Assembly: GCA_046717125.1 (NCBI GenBank)
Contig: JBKJVQ010000140.1
Span: 1 to 10,575 of the forward strand
Source: JBKJVQ01 sp046717125
GTDB lineage: Bacteria; Pseudomonadota; Alphaproteobacteria; Rhizobiales; Methyloligellaceae
Direction of reading: 5' to 3'
Length of the DNA: 10,575 bases
This document shows positions 1 through 7,785 of the stretch, piece after piece. The notes beneath the pieces are model-generated. The model had not been told where the DNA came from. It saw only the letters and a list, made by a program, of their open reading frames with translations, and made no database searches. The stretch's first letter is position 1. Each line of letters starts with the position of its first letter. The translations under genes were made by a program, and so were the position numbers.

Positions 1-52
1 GCACGACGCCAGGTTGCACTTCGCGTCCGACTGAGATCGGGAGCGTTGGCAA

Positions 53-772
53 TTACCTCGCGTCGCCGTTCGAACCGTCGGCCAGCGCGTAACCTGCGCC
101 GCGCACGGTGCGGATCGGGTCCTTCTCGCGGCCGCGAATGAGCGCTTTGCGCAGCCTACCCACATGGACGTCCACGGTCCGCTCGTCGACATAGACATCC
201 CGGCCCCAGACGCCGTCGAGCAGCTGGCCCCGGCTGAAGACCCGGCCGGGCTTGCGCATCAAAAACTCAAGCAGCCGGAATTCGGTCGGGCCGAGATGCA
301 CTTCGCGGCCGGAGCGCGTCACCCTGTGGGCGTCGCGATCGAGCACGATTTCGCCTGCCTGCAGCGCATCGGCGATGCGTTCGGGCTGGGCGCGGCGCAG
401 GATCGCCCGCACGCGCGCAAGAAGTTCGGGAACTGAGAACGGCTTCACGACATAGTCGTCGGCGCCGGTCGTCAGGCCGCGGATGCGATCACTCTCCTCG
501 CCCCGCGCCGTCAGCATCAGGACCGGAATGTCCTTGGTTTCACGCGCGACGCGCAGCCGACGGCAGAGCTCGATCCCGGAAACGCCCGGAAGCATCCAGT
601 CCAGCACGATCAGGTCAGGCGGCGTCTCGGCGATCAGGATCTCGGCATCGTCGCCGCGGCTTGCAACGTCTACGTCGTATCCTTCCGATTCGAGATTGTA
701 GCGGAGCAGAAGCGCGAGCGGTTCCTCGTCCTCGACCACGAGGACCCTCGCCGACATGACCGGCGCGTCCAT
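53..772 (-). CDS. phoB: Phosphate regulon response regulator PhoB
   Basis: OmpR/PhoB-family two-component response regulator that activates phosphate-starvation genes after phosphorylation, normally by PhoR. An N-terminal receiver domain (about residues 8-125) shows the acidic pair E14-D15, phospho-acceptor D58 in a VLDWMLPG context, T88 and K110 (VKPF). A C-terminal winged-helix DNA-binding domain (about 140-232) ends in the typical RTVRGAGYAL wing. Its 239 residues are normal for the family. The ATG at 772 lies 1 base after the phoU stop, with GAGG 10 bases upstream; an internal ATG at 757 (MSARVLVV) is an alternative start, so the first five residues are uncertain. It is the last visible gene of the pst operon and is probably translationally coupled to phoU. 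No PhoR partner gene is present. Identification is confident from motifs and context. Confidence 0.96.
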   Translation of the reverse strand: MDAPVMSARVLVVEDEEPLALLLRYNLESEGYDVDVASRGDDAEILIAETPPDLIVLDWMLPGVSGIELCRRLRVARETKDIPVLMLTARGEESDRIRGLTTGADDYVVKPFSVPELLARVRAILRRAQPERIADALQAGEIVLDRDAHRVTRSGREVHLGPTEFRLLEFLMRKPGRVFSRGQLLDGVWGRDVYVDERTVDVHVGRLRKALIRGREKDPIRTVRGAGYALADGSNGDAR

Positions 773-773
773 G

Positions 774-1505
774 CTAACGGGCCTCGTGCGAAACAGGCAT
801 CGTCGCCGTCACATCGCCCTTGGGACGTTCGTCCCGCATCGCCTTGCCGTTGACGAGGTAGTAGATCGTCTCGGCGATGTTGGTCGAGTGATCGCCAATC
901 CGCTCGATATTTTTCGCGGCGAACAGGAAGTGCGTACACAGACCGATATTGCGCGGGTCTTCCATCATGTAAGTCAGACGCTCGCGGAACAGCGAATTGT
1001 ACATCGCGTCCAGCTCCTCGTCGCGCTGCCAGACGGTTATAGCCTGCTCAGTGTCGCGTTCGATGAAGGCCTCCAGCACGTCCTTGAGCTGGGTCAGCGC
1101 GATCTCACTCATGTGTTTCACGCCGACGATCAGCTTCTTCGGCTGGGTTTCGCCGGCGACGGCGAGCGCGCGCTTGGCGATGTTCTTGCCAAGATCGCCG
1201 ATGCGCTCCAGATCGGACGAAATGCGCATCGCCGCCATCACCTGGCGCAAGTCGACCGCCATCGGCTGCCGGCGTGCAATCAGCGTGACCGCCTGCTCCT
1301 CGATCTCACGTTCCAGCGTGTCGATGCGCTCGTCCTGCTTGATCGTGATTTCCGCCAGTTCCGGGTCGCGGCGCTCGAGCGCCTCGATCGCCTGCCCCAG
1401 CACCTGTTCGGCGAGACCGCCCATGCGTGCGATCTTGTCGTTGAGCGACGACAGCTCATCGCCGTAGGAGCGGACGATGTGTTCGTGTTCCGATACCGCA
1501 ACCAT
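774..1505 (-). CDS. phoU: Phosphate signalling protein PhoU
   Basis: Cytoplasmic all-helical regulator that connects the Pst transporter with PhoR/PhoB signalling and keeps the Pho response off when phosphate is plentiful. The 243-residue protein shows the two-fold PhoU repeat: each half has the metal-binding E-x-x-x-D-x-x-x-N signature, at E100-D104-N108 (LERIGDLGKN) and E201-D205-N209 (IERIGDHSTN). The length is standard. The ATG at 1505 follows a good AGGAG with a 10-base spacer. The gene lies 30 bases after the pstB stop and runs almost directly into phoB, the usual Pst-operon order. Loss of the upstream PstB would remove the transporter that PhoU is thought to report on. The identification is firm. 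Confidence 0.96.
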   Translation of the reverse strand: MVAVSEHEHIVRSYGDELSSLNDKIARMGGLAEQVLGQAIEALERRDPELAEITIKQDERIDTLEREIEEQAVTLIARRQPMAVDLRQVMAAMRISSDLERIGDLGKNIAKRALAVAGETQPKKLIVGVKHMSEIALTQLKDVLEAFIERDTEQAITVWQRDEELDAMYNSLFRERLTYMMEDPRNIGLCTHFLFAAKNIERIGDHSTNIAETIYYLVNGKAMRDERPKGDVTATMPVSHEAR

Positions 1506-1535
1506 CGTTGCAAATCTCCTGTCGTCGAACCGGGG

Positions 1536-2375
<840 letters not shown>

Positions 2376-2393
2376 CGCCTCGTACTCCCTTGG

Positions 2394-4046
2394 CTACCAT
2401 TTCCGCTCGAATTTGTGGCGGAGGTAAATGGCCAGTGCATTCATCGTGATCAGGAATCCCAGCAGCACCATGATGGCCGCCGAGGTGCGCGCGACAAAGC
2501 CGCGCTCGGGACTGTCAGCCCAACTGTAGATTTGCGTGGGCAGCGTCGTGGACGGCTGCAACAGGCCCACATTGTCGAGGCTCGGGATGAAGGCGTTCAT
2601 GCCGATGAGGAGCAGTGGCGCCGTCTCGCCGAGCGCATGCGCGAGACCGATAATCGTGCCCGTCATTATGCCCGGCAGAGCGAGCGGCAGGACGTGGTGC
2701 AGGATCACCTGATGCTTCGATGCGCCAACGCCAAGCGCCGCCTCGCGCACGGACGGCGGCACGGCCTTCAGAGCCGCGCGCGTTGCGATGATGATGGTGG
2801 GAAGTGTAATCAGCGACAGGACGAGGCCGCCGACGAGCGGTGCTGACCGCGGCATGCCGAAATAGCCGAGGAACACGGCGAGGCCGAGCAGGCCGAACAC
2901 GACCGACGGGACCGCCGCGAGGTTGTTGATGTTGACCTCGATCAGGTCGGTCAGCCGATTCTTGGGAGCGAATTCCTCAAGATAGACCGCCGCTGCCGTG
3001 CCCATCGGCACGGAGATCAGGACCACGACCATGACGAGGTAAAACGATCCCCAGATCGCGCTGGCGAGGCCCGCCTGTTCCGGGAAGCGGCTGTCGGAAT
3101 TGACGAACAACTCCCAGGCAAAGGCCGATTTGAGCAGGCCGCGCTCCTTGAGGCTGTCATAGGCAGCGAGTTGCTCCTCGGACGCAAAGCGCGGATTGAT
3201 GATCGTCGGTATCTTCCCCTTGCCAAGCGTGTCGTATGCGGGGGCTGCAGGCAGTTCGGCGAGAATCTTCTTCCCGACGAGCGTTGGATCGCGGGCCACC
3301 TCTTTGCGCAGCCAATCTCCCGCGTCGGGCGCGAGCATCTGCGCCGCCACCGCCTGATCTGAACCGGGCAGATTTTCGATCAGCGCGTCACGCGCCAGCG
3401 CCTGGAAATCGGTGCCTAGAATGACGCCCGGCTCTATGCGTGCGTGATCGAGGAAGACGTTGAGCCGGTAAACCGTCCGCCCGTCTCGCTGGGCGACCCT
3501 TCCCTCCGACTGGAAGAAGTGAAAGCGGGCGATCTGCGTTTCACGCAACGCCGGGATGCGCGCCGGAATGACGCCCTTGTGGAGCTGGTCGAATGGATCG
3601 GAGAGCGGCATCGCCAGCGTCACGCTCCGGCCGATCACTTCGGGATTGTCGACCACGTAGTCGCGCAAGGCGAAGCGCACCTGCGAACTGATGATGGACT
3701 CGGCCTGCTTTTTCGCAGCGCGGTCCTTCAGATTACCGAGCAGTTCCGCGATGGCGTCATTCGTGATCTTTCGGAAATTGCCATCGGCCGGAGCCTCCAG
3801 CTTCACCAGTTTCGGATCGATATTGAACGTGATGTCGACCTTGGTCTGGACGAAGGCGGTGTAGCCGTTGCCTACGATCGAGGCGAGCAGGATGCCAAGC
3901 AGCCCGATCGCGGTCGCGATCGCGATCAGACCGTAAGCCTGGAGCCGGCGGTCGGCGGCATAGCGGCGGCGGACGCGCCGGCGCGCGTCGTCGCCCAGCC
4001 AATCCAGGTTAGAGCCCGCGCGTGGCGCCTGGGCGACGTCAGTCAT
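2394..4046 (-). CDS. pstA: Phosphate ABC transporter permease PstA, long form
   Basis: Inner-membrane permease subunit that pairs with PstC to form the phosphate channel. Read from the ATG at 4046 it has 550 residues, nearly twice the roughly 300 of the E. coli protein. One membrane helix (about 37-60) is followed by a large soluble region (about 61-320), most likely periplasmic, and matching in position the DUF3333 extension known from alphaproteobacterial PstA. A standard permease domain occupies about 325-545, with the ABC-coupling EAA loop near 434-460 (EAALGVGASKHQ). The frame stays open upstream to 4097, but the MTDVAQ start is preferred: it overlaps the pstC stop by 8 bases, suggesting translational coupling, although its ribosome site (GGGAAA) is weak. 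The pstB start lies 18 bases downstream. Loss of PstB would leave this subunit without its motor. Confidence 0.94.
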   Translation of the reverse strand: MTDVAQAPRAGSNLDWLGDDARRRVRRRYAADRRLQAYGLIAIATAIGLLGILLASIVGNGYTAFVQTKVDITFNIDPKLVKLEAPADGNFRKITNDAIAELLGNLKDRAAKKQAESIISSQVRFALRDYVVDNPEVIGRSVTLAMPLSDPFDQLHKGVIPARIPALRETQIARFHFFQSEGRVAQRDGRTVYRLNVFLDHARIEPGVILGTDFQALARDALIENLPGSDQAVAAQMLAPDAGDWLRKEVARDPTLVGKKILAELPAAPAYDTLGKGKIPTIINPRFASEEQLAAYDSLKERGLLKSAFAWELFVNSDSRFPEQAGLASAIWGSFYLVMVVVLISVPMGTAAAVYLEEFAPKNRLTDLIEVNINNLAAVPSVVFGLLGLAVFLGYFGMPRSAPLVGGLVLSLITLPTIIIATRAALKAVPPSVREAALGVGASKHQVILHHVLPLALPGIMTGTIIGLAHALGETAPLLLIGMNAFIPSLDNVGLLQPSTTLPTQIYSWADSPERGFVARTSAAIMVLLGFLITMNALAIYLRHKFERKW

Positions 4047-5412
4047 ATTTTTCCCGATATTTCTGGACGATGCGCAAAGCGACGACGTTGAGCACAAGCG
4101 TTACCGCGAACAGAACGAGGCCGAGCGCGAAGGCTGCGAGCGTCTTCGGATTGTCGAACTCGCTGTCGCCGATCAGAAGCGTGACGATCTGCACCGTGAC
4201 GGTCGTTACGGGCTCGAGCGGGTTGGCGGTCAGGCGGGCGATGATGCCTGCAGCCATCACCACGATCATTGTCTCGCCGATTGCGCGGCTCGCAGCGAGG
4301 AGGATGCCGCCCATGACGCCCGGAAGCGCCGCTGGCAGGAGTACCTTCGTTATGGTTTCCGCTCTCGTCGCGCCCATGGCGTAGGAGCCGTCGCGCATGG
4401 AGCGCGGCACGGCGGTCAGGGCGTCGTCAGACAGGGACGACACGAACGGGATGATCATGATGCCGAGGACCAGGCCCGCGGCGAGCGCGCTGTTCGACGC
4501 GATGTCGAGGCCGACCATGTCGCCGAAGTCGCGCATGGCCGGCGCGATCACCAGTACGGCGAAGAATCCGAACACGACGGTCGGGATGCCGGCCAGCACT
4601 TCGAGAACAGGCTTTACGACAGAGCGGAAGCGCGGGCCGGCATACTCGGCGAGATAGATTGCCGAATAAAGGCCGATCGGTACAGCGACCAGAAGCGCAA
4701 TCGTCGCGATCAGCAGCGTACCGGTGAAAACCGGGATCGCGCCAAATGCACCGTCGCCTCCAAGGCCCTGATCGGCGCGAAGCGCGATCTGGGGCTCCCA
4801 GTTCAGACCGAAAAAGAATTCGAGCGGCGAGACAAGTTCGAAGAAGCGCAGCGCCTCGAAAAGCAGAGACAGCAGAATGCCGAGCGTGGTGAGGATCGCG
4901 ACGCTGGCGCACGCAATCATCAGCCCGTCGAGCACGCGTTCAACGGCATGTCGTGCGCGGAAGTCGGGTGCGATTCGGCTACGCGCTATGCCGAAGCCCA
5001 GAACCGCCAGCGCGAGCGCGACGGCGAACATGGCCCATGATGCGATCGCGTCCCAACGCGCATAGCGCGCCGCCGCCTCTTTCACGGCTTGCGCCGGTTC
5101 GCCGAAGATGTTGCCCGCCGCGAGCGATTTGATCTGGCCCAGCAGGAGATCGACCGGCGTGCTTTGCTTCAACTCTGGCGGCAGGCTCGCGATCAGCAGC
5201 GCGTCGACGACGCTGTCCTGGAACAGGAGCCAGAGCAGGACGAGGATGAAGGCAGGGAGCCCGACCCAGGCCGCGACATAGGCGCCGTGATAGGTGGGTC
5301 GTGAATGGAGCGGGAACTCCGATGCCCGGGCTGACGAGGTCGCCCGCGCGCGGCCGATCATGTAACCGATGACCGAGAGCAGAAGCAGCGTCGCAAAAAC
5401 CAATGTCAGCAT
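4039..5412 (-). CDS. pstC: Phosphate ABC transporter permease PstC, long form
   Basis: Inner-membrane permease subunit of the Pst phosphate importer, partner of PstA. It has 457 residues, compared with about 320 in E. coli. Hydrophobic segments occur near 1-20, 45-64, 122-142 and 165-187 before the conserved permease part (about 225-450), so the first 200 residues are an extra N-terminal module of the type catalogued as DUF3708. The permease part has the expected conserved segment LEVLAGIPTVVFG (270-282) and an EAA-type loop at about 340-365 (SYAMGATRAETITKVLLP). It starts with ATG at 5412, with only a weak ribosome site. It lies 66 bases after pstS, separated by a GC-rich hairpin, and its TGA lies inside the start of pstA. 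The paired extensions of PstC and PstA suggest they co-occur and may contact each other or PstS; that is inference. Confidence 0.94.
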   Translation of the reverse strand: MLTLVFATLLLLSVIGYMIGRARATSSARASEFPLHSRPTYHGAYVAAWVGLPAFILVLLWLLFQDSVVDALLIASLPPELKQSTPVDLLLGQIKSLAAGNIFGEPAQAVKEAAARYARWDAIASWAMFAVALALAVLGFGIARSRIAPDFRARHAVERVLDGLMIACASVAILTTLGILLSLLFEALRFFELVSPLEFFFGLNWEPQIALRADQGLGGDGAFGAIPVFTGTLLIATIALLVAVPIGLYSAIYLAEYAGPRFRSVVKPVLEVLAGIPTVVFGFFAVLVIAPAMRDFGDMVGLDIASNSALAAGLVLGIMIIPFVSSLSDDALTAVPRSMRDGSYAMGATRAETITKVLLPAALPGVMGGILLAASRAIGETMIVVMAAGIIARLTANPLEPVTTVTVQIVTLLIGDSEFDNPKTLAAFALGLVLFAVTLVLNVVALRIVQKYREKYD

Positions 5413-5442
5413 CGGACCGTTTGCTCGCGCAAGGGGTAGCGA

Positions 5443-5462
5443 CCGCGCCTGCAGGGGCGCGG
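5443..5462 (-). other. GC-rich hairpin between pstS and pstC
   Basis: A perfect 7-bp inverted repeat, CCGCGCC and GGCGCGG, surrounds a 6-base loop, beginning 16 bases after the pstS stop codon in the direction of transcription. No run of U follows, so it does not look like a strong intrinsic terminator. Hairpins in this position, after a binding-protein gene and before its permease genes, are known in other ABC operons to block 3' decay or cause partial termination, giving more binding protein than permease. That role is inferred here from position and structure only. Confidence 0.5.
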
Positions 5463-5478
5463 CCGCGTCTGGAAAGGG

Positions 5479-6537
5479 CTAGTTCGCCTTGGCCATTTCC
5501 AACTTCTTGCCGTTGGTTGCGGCGTCCTGCACCTGCTTGCGCTTTTCATCCGGCAGTGGCACGAGGCCACGCTCCGAAAGATAGCCGTCAGGACCCATCG
5601 CTTCGTCACTGACATACTCTTTGATGAAGTCGTTGAGGCCCTTCACCACGTTGCGATGGGCGTTCTTCACGTAGAAGAACAGCGGACGCGAGATGCCATA
5701 GTCGCCGCTCTCGATGGTCTCGGCCGTCGGCTCGACGCCACCGATTTTGGCGCCCTGCAGCTTGTCCTGGTTTTCGAACAGGAACGAGTAGCCGAAGATG
5801 CCGACCGCATTCGGATCGGCCTCGATGCGCTGGACGATCAGATTGTCGTTCTCGCCCGCCTCGATGAAGGGGCCGTCCTGACGCATACGGCTGCACTGCT
5901 CCTTCTGGAACTTCTCGAACTCCTTCTTGTCGCCTTCCTTCATCTTCTTGCCGAGGTCGGTCTTGGCGCAGCCCTCATGCATCACAAGCTCGACGAAGGC
6001 GTCGCGCGTGCCCGACGTGGGCGGCGGGCCATAGACCGTGATCTGCTGATCCGGCAGCGATTTGTCGATATCGCTCCACTTCTTGTACGGATTGGGGGCG
6101 AACTTGCCGTCAACCGGCACTTCCGCAGCCAAAGCGAGATAGAGCTGCTGCTTGGTCAGGTCGAGCGGCTTGGCCTTGCGCGATGCGGCGACCGACAATC
6201 CGTCATAGCCGATCAGCACTTCGGTGATGTCGTTGACGCCGTTTTTCTGGCAGTCCTTGACTTCGGACTCCTTGATCGCGCGCGACGCGCCGGTGATGTC
6301 CGGGGCGCTCTCGCCGACACCTTGGCAGAAGATTTTGAAACCGCCGCCGGTGCCGGTCGATTCAAGCACGGGTGCGGGGTTGCCGGTCTGCGCGAATTCC
6401 TCGGCTACGGCTTGGGAATAGGGGAACACCGTCGAGGAACCGACGATCTTGATCTGGTCACGCGCCGACGCCGGAGATACGGCGAAGCAGCCCGCGAGGC
6501 TGAACGCCGCCGCGGTCGCGATGAAAGACTTGTTCAC
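5479..6537 (-). CDS. pstS: Periplasmic phosphate-binding protein PstS
   Basis: High-affinity phosphate receptor that delivers phosphate to PstC/PstA. The 352-residue precursor has an export signal at 1-25. Cleavage after A25 (SPASA) would give a soluble periplasmic protein, but L14-A15-G16-C17 also fits a lipobox, so a lipoprotein is possible. Ligand-binding motifs are GSSTVFPYS (33-41), the glycine-rich STGTGGGF (60-67), D80 in PDITGASR, and SGTRDAF (175-181). A Lys/Glu-rich stretch near 195-215 (KKMKEGDKKEFEKF) looks like a surface insert. The start is GTG at 6537, with a strong AGGAG and a 7-base spacer; the sequence around it gives no better start. It is first in the operon, and the region upstream is shared with the divergent htpX. 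Identification is firm; whether it is lipidated is open. Confidence 0.95.
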   Translation of the reverse strand: MNKSFIATAAAFSLAGCFAVSPASARDQIKIVGSSTVFPYSQAVAEEFAQTGNPAPVLESTGTGGGFKIFCQGVGESAPDITGASRAIKESEVKDCQKNGVNDITEVLIGYDGLSVAASRKAKPLDLTKQQLYLALAAEVPVDGKFAPNPYKKWSDIDKSLPDQQITVYGPPPTSGTRDAFVELVMHEGCAKTDLGKKMKEGDKKEFEKFQKEQCSRMRQDGPFIEAGENDNLIVQRIEADPNAVGIFGYSFLFENQDKLQGAKIGGVEPTAETIESGDYGISRPLFFYVKNAHRNVVKGLNDFIKEYVSDEAMGPDGYLSERGLVPLPDEKRKQVQDAATNGKKLEMAKAN

Positions 6538-6608
6538 GGGGAACTCCTGGGTTGGTGGTTCTGGCCACTAAATGACAATGACGGCGGAGTCTGTTCCGCG
6601 GTCATGCT

Positions 6609-6638
6609 CGGCGCGCGACCTCAAACATAAGCGCGCCG
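6609..6638 (-). promoter_or_regulatory. Hairpin in the presumed pstS leader
   Basis: CGGCGCGC at 6609-6616 is the exact reverse complement of GCGCGCCG at 6631-6638, giving an 8-bp stem with a 14-base loop. If pstS transcription starts in the AT-rich patch near 6690, this structure lies in the untranslated leader, about 70-100 bases before the GTG start. It could be a leader RNA hairpin or a protein-binding dyad; such GC repeats can also arise by chance in high-GC DNA. Confidence 0.4.
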
Positions 6639-6644
6639 ATAAAC

Positions 6645-6661
6645 TGACGCCTCAAGCGTCA
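6645..6661. promoter_or_regulatory. TGACGC-N5-GCGTCA inverted repeat, possible operator
   Basis: A perfect 6-bp inverted repeat (TGACGC and GCGTCA) with a 5-base spacer, CTCAA, lies between the hairpin nearer pstS and the AT-rich promoter patch. Its size and symmetry fit a dimeric regulator site as well as a small RNA hairpin in the pstS leader. No specific regulator can be named from the sequence. Confidence 0.35.
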
Positions 6662-6693
6662 TCCCACTTCTACGATCAACCGGATTCCGGATT

Positions 6694-6721
6694 ATGACAA
6701 TCTATTTGTCTGATTTATAAC
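6694..6721 (+). promoter_or_regulatory. Candidate sigma70 promoter for htpX-rsmB
   Basis: ATGACA at 6694-6699 matches the -35 consensus TTGACA in five of six bases. TATAAC at 6716-6721 matches the -10 consensus TATAAT in five of six. The spacer is 16 bases and the area is AT-rich, in contrast to its surroundings. Transcription would begin near 6728, leaving a leader of about 135 bases before the htpX ATG. The dyad GACAA (6696-6700) / TTGTC (6706-6710) overlaps the -35 box and spacer, where a repressor could act. Confidence 0.5.
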
Positions 6722-6862
6722 ATTTTTTGTGCAACCTGTGGAAAGCACGGGCTGGAGACCGCGCCACCCCCGCACGCGCCCTTGCGGCCGGAGCAGCGTA
6801 TCCCCATCATATGTCTCGCTTTTACGGCGCGCGTCCGCGCCATGCTGCCGAGGCCCGTCCCC

Positions 6863-7759
6863 ATGAATTATTTCCGCACCGCCATTCTGCTCGCCGCCAT
6901 GACGGCGCTTTTCATGGGCGTCGGCTTCGCGATCGGGGGCCAGCAGGGCATGGTCATCGCGTTCTTCGTCGCGCTGGCGATGAACATTTTCACCTACTGG
7001 AACTCCGACAAGATGGTGTTGCGCATGCAGGGTGCGCAGCTGGTGGACGAGCGCGCCGCGCCCGAGCTGTTTGCGCTGACGCGGCAGCTCGTCGAGAATG
7101 CCGGCCTCCCCATGCCGAAGCTCTATGTGATGCGTAATCCGCAGCCAAACGCGTTTGCGACGGGCCGCAATCCCGACAATGCCGCGGTCGCGGTCACGAC
7201 CGGATTGCTCGAACGGCTGAGCCAGGAGGAGGTCGCGGGTGTCGTCGCGCATGAGCTCGCGCACATCAAGAACCGCGACATCCTGATCATGACCATGACG
7301 GCGACACTAGCCGGCGCGATCTCCCTGCTCGCCAATTTCGGCATGTTTTTCGGCGGCAACAGGAACAATGGCGGCATCGGCGTGCTTGGCACGCTCGCCA
7401 TGGTGATCCTTGCGCCGCTGTCGGCCGCGGTGGTGCAGATGGCGATCAGCCGGAACCGCGAGTACAAGGCCGACCAGCTCGGCGCCGAGATCTGCCAGCG
7501 GCCGCTGTGGCTCGCGTCGGCGCTGCAGCAGCTTCAGTCCGAGGTGAAGAAAATCCCGAACGCGGCCGCGGAGCGTAATCCCTCTATGGCTCATATGTTC
7601 ATCGTCAACCCGCTCTCGGGCGAGCGGATGGACAATCTGTTCTCGACCCATCCGAATACCGAAAACCGCGTCGCGGCGCTCAACGAACTTGCGCGGGAAA
7701 TGGGTCAGGACGGCCGCCGGGGCTCGATCGCCGAGGCGCAGGGCGGTCCGTGGGGCCGT
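6863..7759 (+). CDS. htpX: Membrane-bound zinc metalloprotease HtpX
   Basis: M48-family protease of the inner membrane, with its active site facing the cytoplasm, that degrades misfolded or damaged membrane proteins in partnership with FtsH-type quality control. Read from the ATG at 6863 (MNYFRTAILL) it has 299 residues, the normal family length; the frame is open further upstream but that part has no family character. Two N-terminal helices (about 5-24 and 28-46) are followed by the zinc site H130-E-x-x-H134 (AHELAHIKNRD), with the third ligand E200 in NREYKADQLG. Two further hydrophobic segments lie at about 141-163 and 173-195. The ribosome site is weak (GAGG, spacer 9). It is transcribed away from pstS, and rsmB follows within about 25 bases, so the two are probably one transcript. 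The TGA at 7760-7762 ends the gene. Identification is firm. Confidence 0.95.
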
Positions 7760-7785
7760 TGAACGCGCCGCGGAAGGATCGCGAG

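Larger units (their letters stand above)
6538..6862. promoter_or_regulatory. Divergent pstS / htpX control region
   Basis: This 325-base gene-free stretch separates the two divergent transcription units and must carry both promoters. The left two thirds are GC-rich and contain two inverted repeats in the presumed pstS leader. The part at 6690-6728 is AT-rich, with the htpX promoter and a GACAA/TTGTC dyad. On the minus strand TTGTCAT (6693-6699) and the tandem GTCATTGTCAT (6571-6581) resemble PHO-box half-sites (CTGTCAT), but neither has a good second half at the 11-base period, so a true PhoB site is only possible. From 6730 to 6862 I see only the htpX leader, with a weak GAGG ribosome site about 9 bases before its ATG. 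Confidence 0.6.

Noticed and set aside
3903..3926. Short GCGATC-like tandem repeats in pstA
   Set aside because: They encode the alternating Ile/Ala residues of the first PstA helix and reflect codon choice, not a repeat element.
3444..4091. 215-codon plus-strand ORF opposite pstA
   Set aside because: Antisense shadow of the PstA soluble region; charged low-complexity sequence and no supporting signals.
5656..6630. 324-codon plus-strand ORF opposite pstS
   Set aside because: Mirror frame of the PstS codons; rich in Leu/Arg/Glu without a domain, and it runs through the pstS start region.
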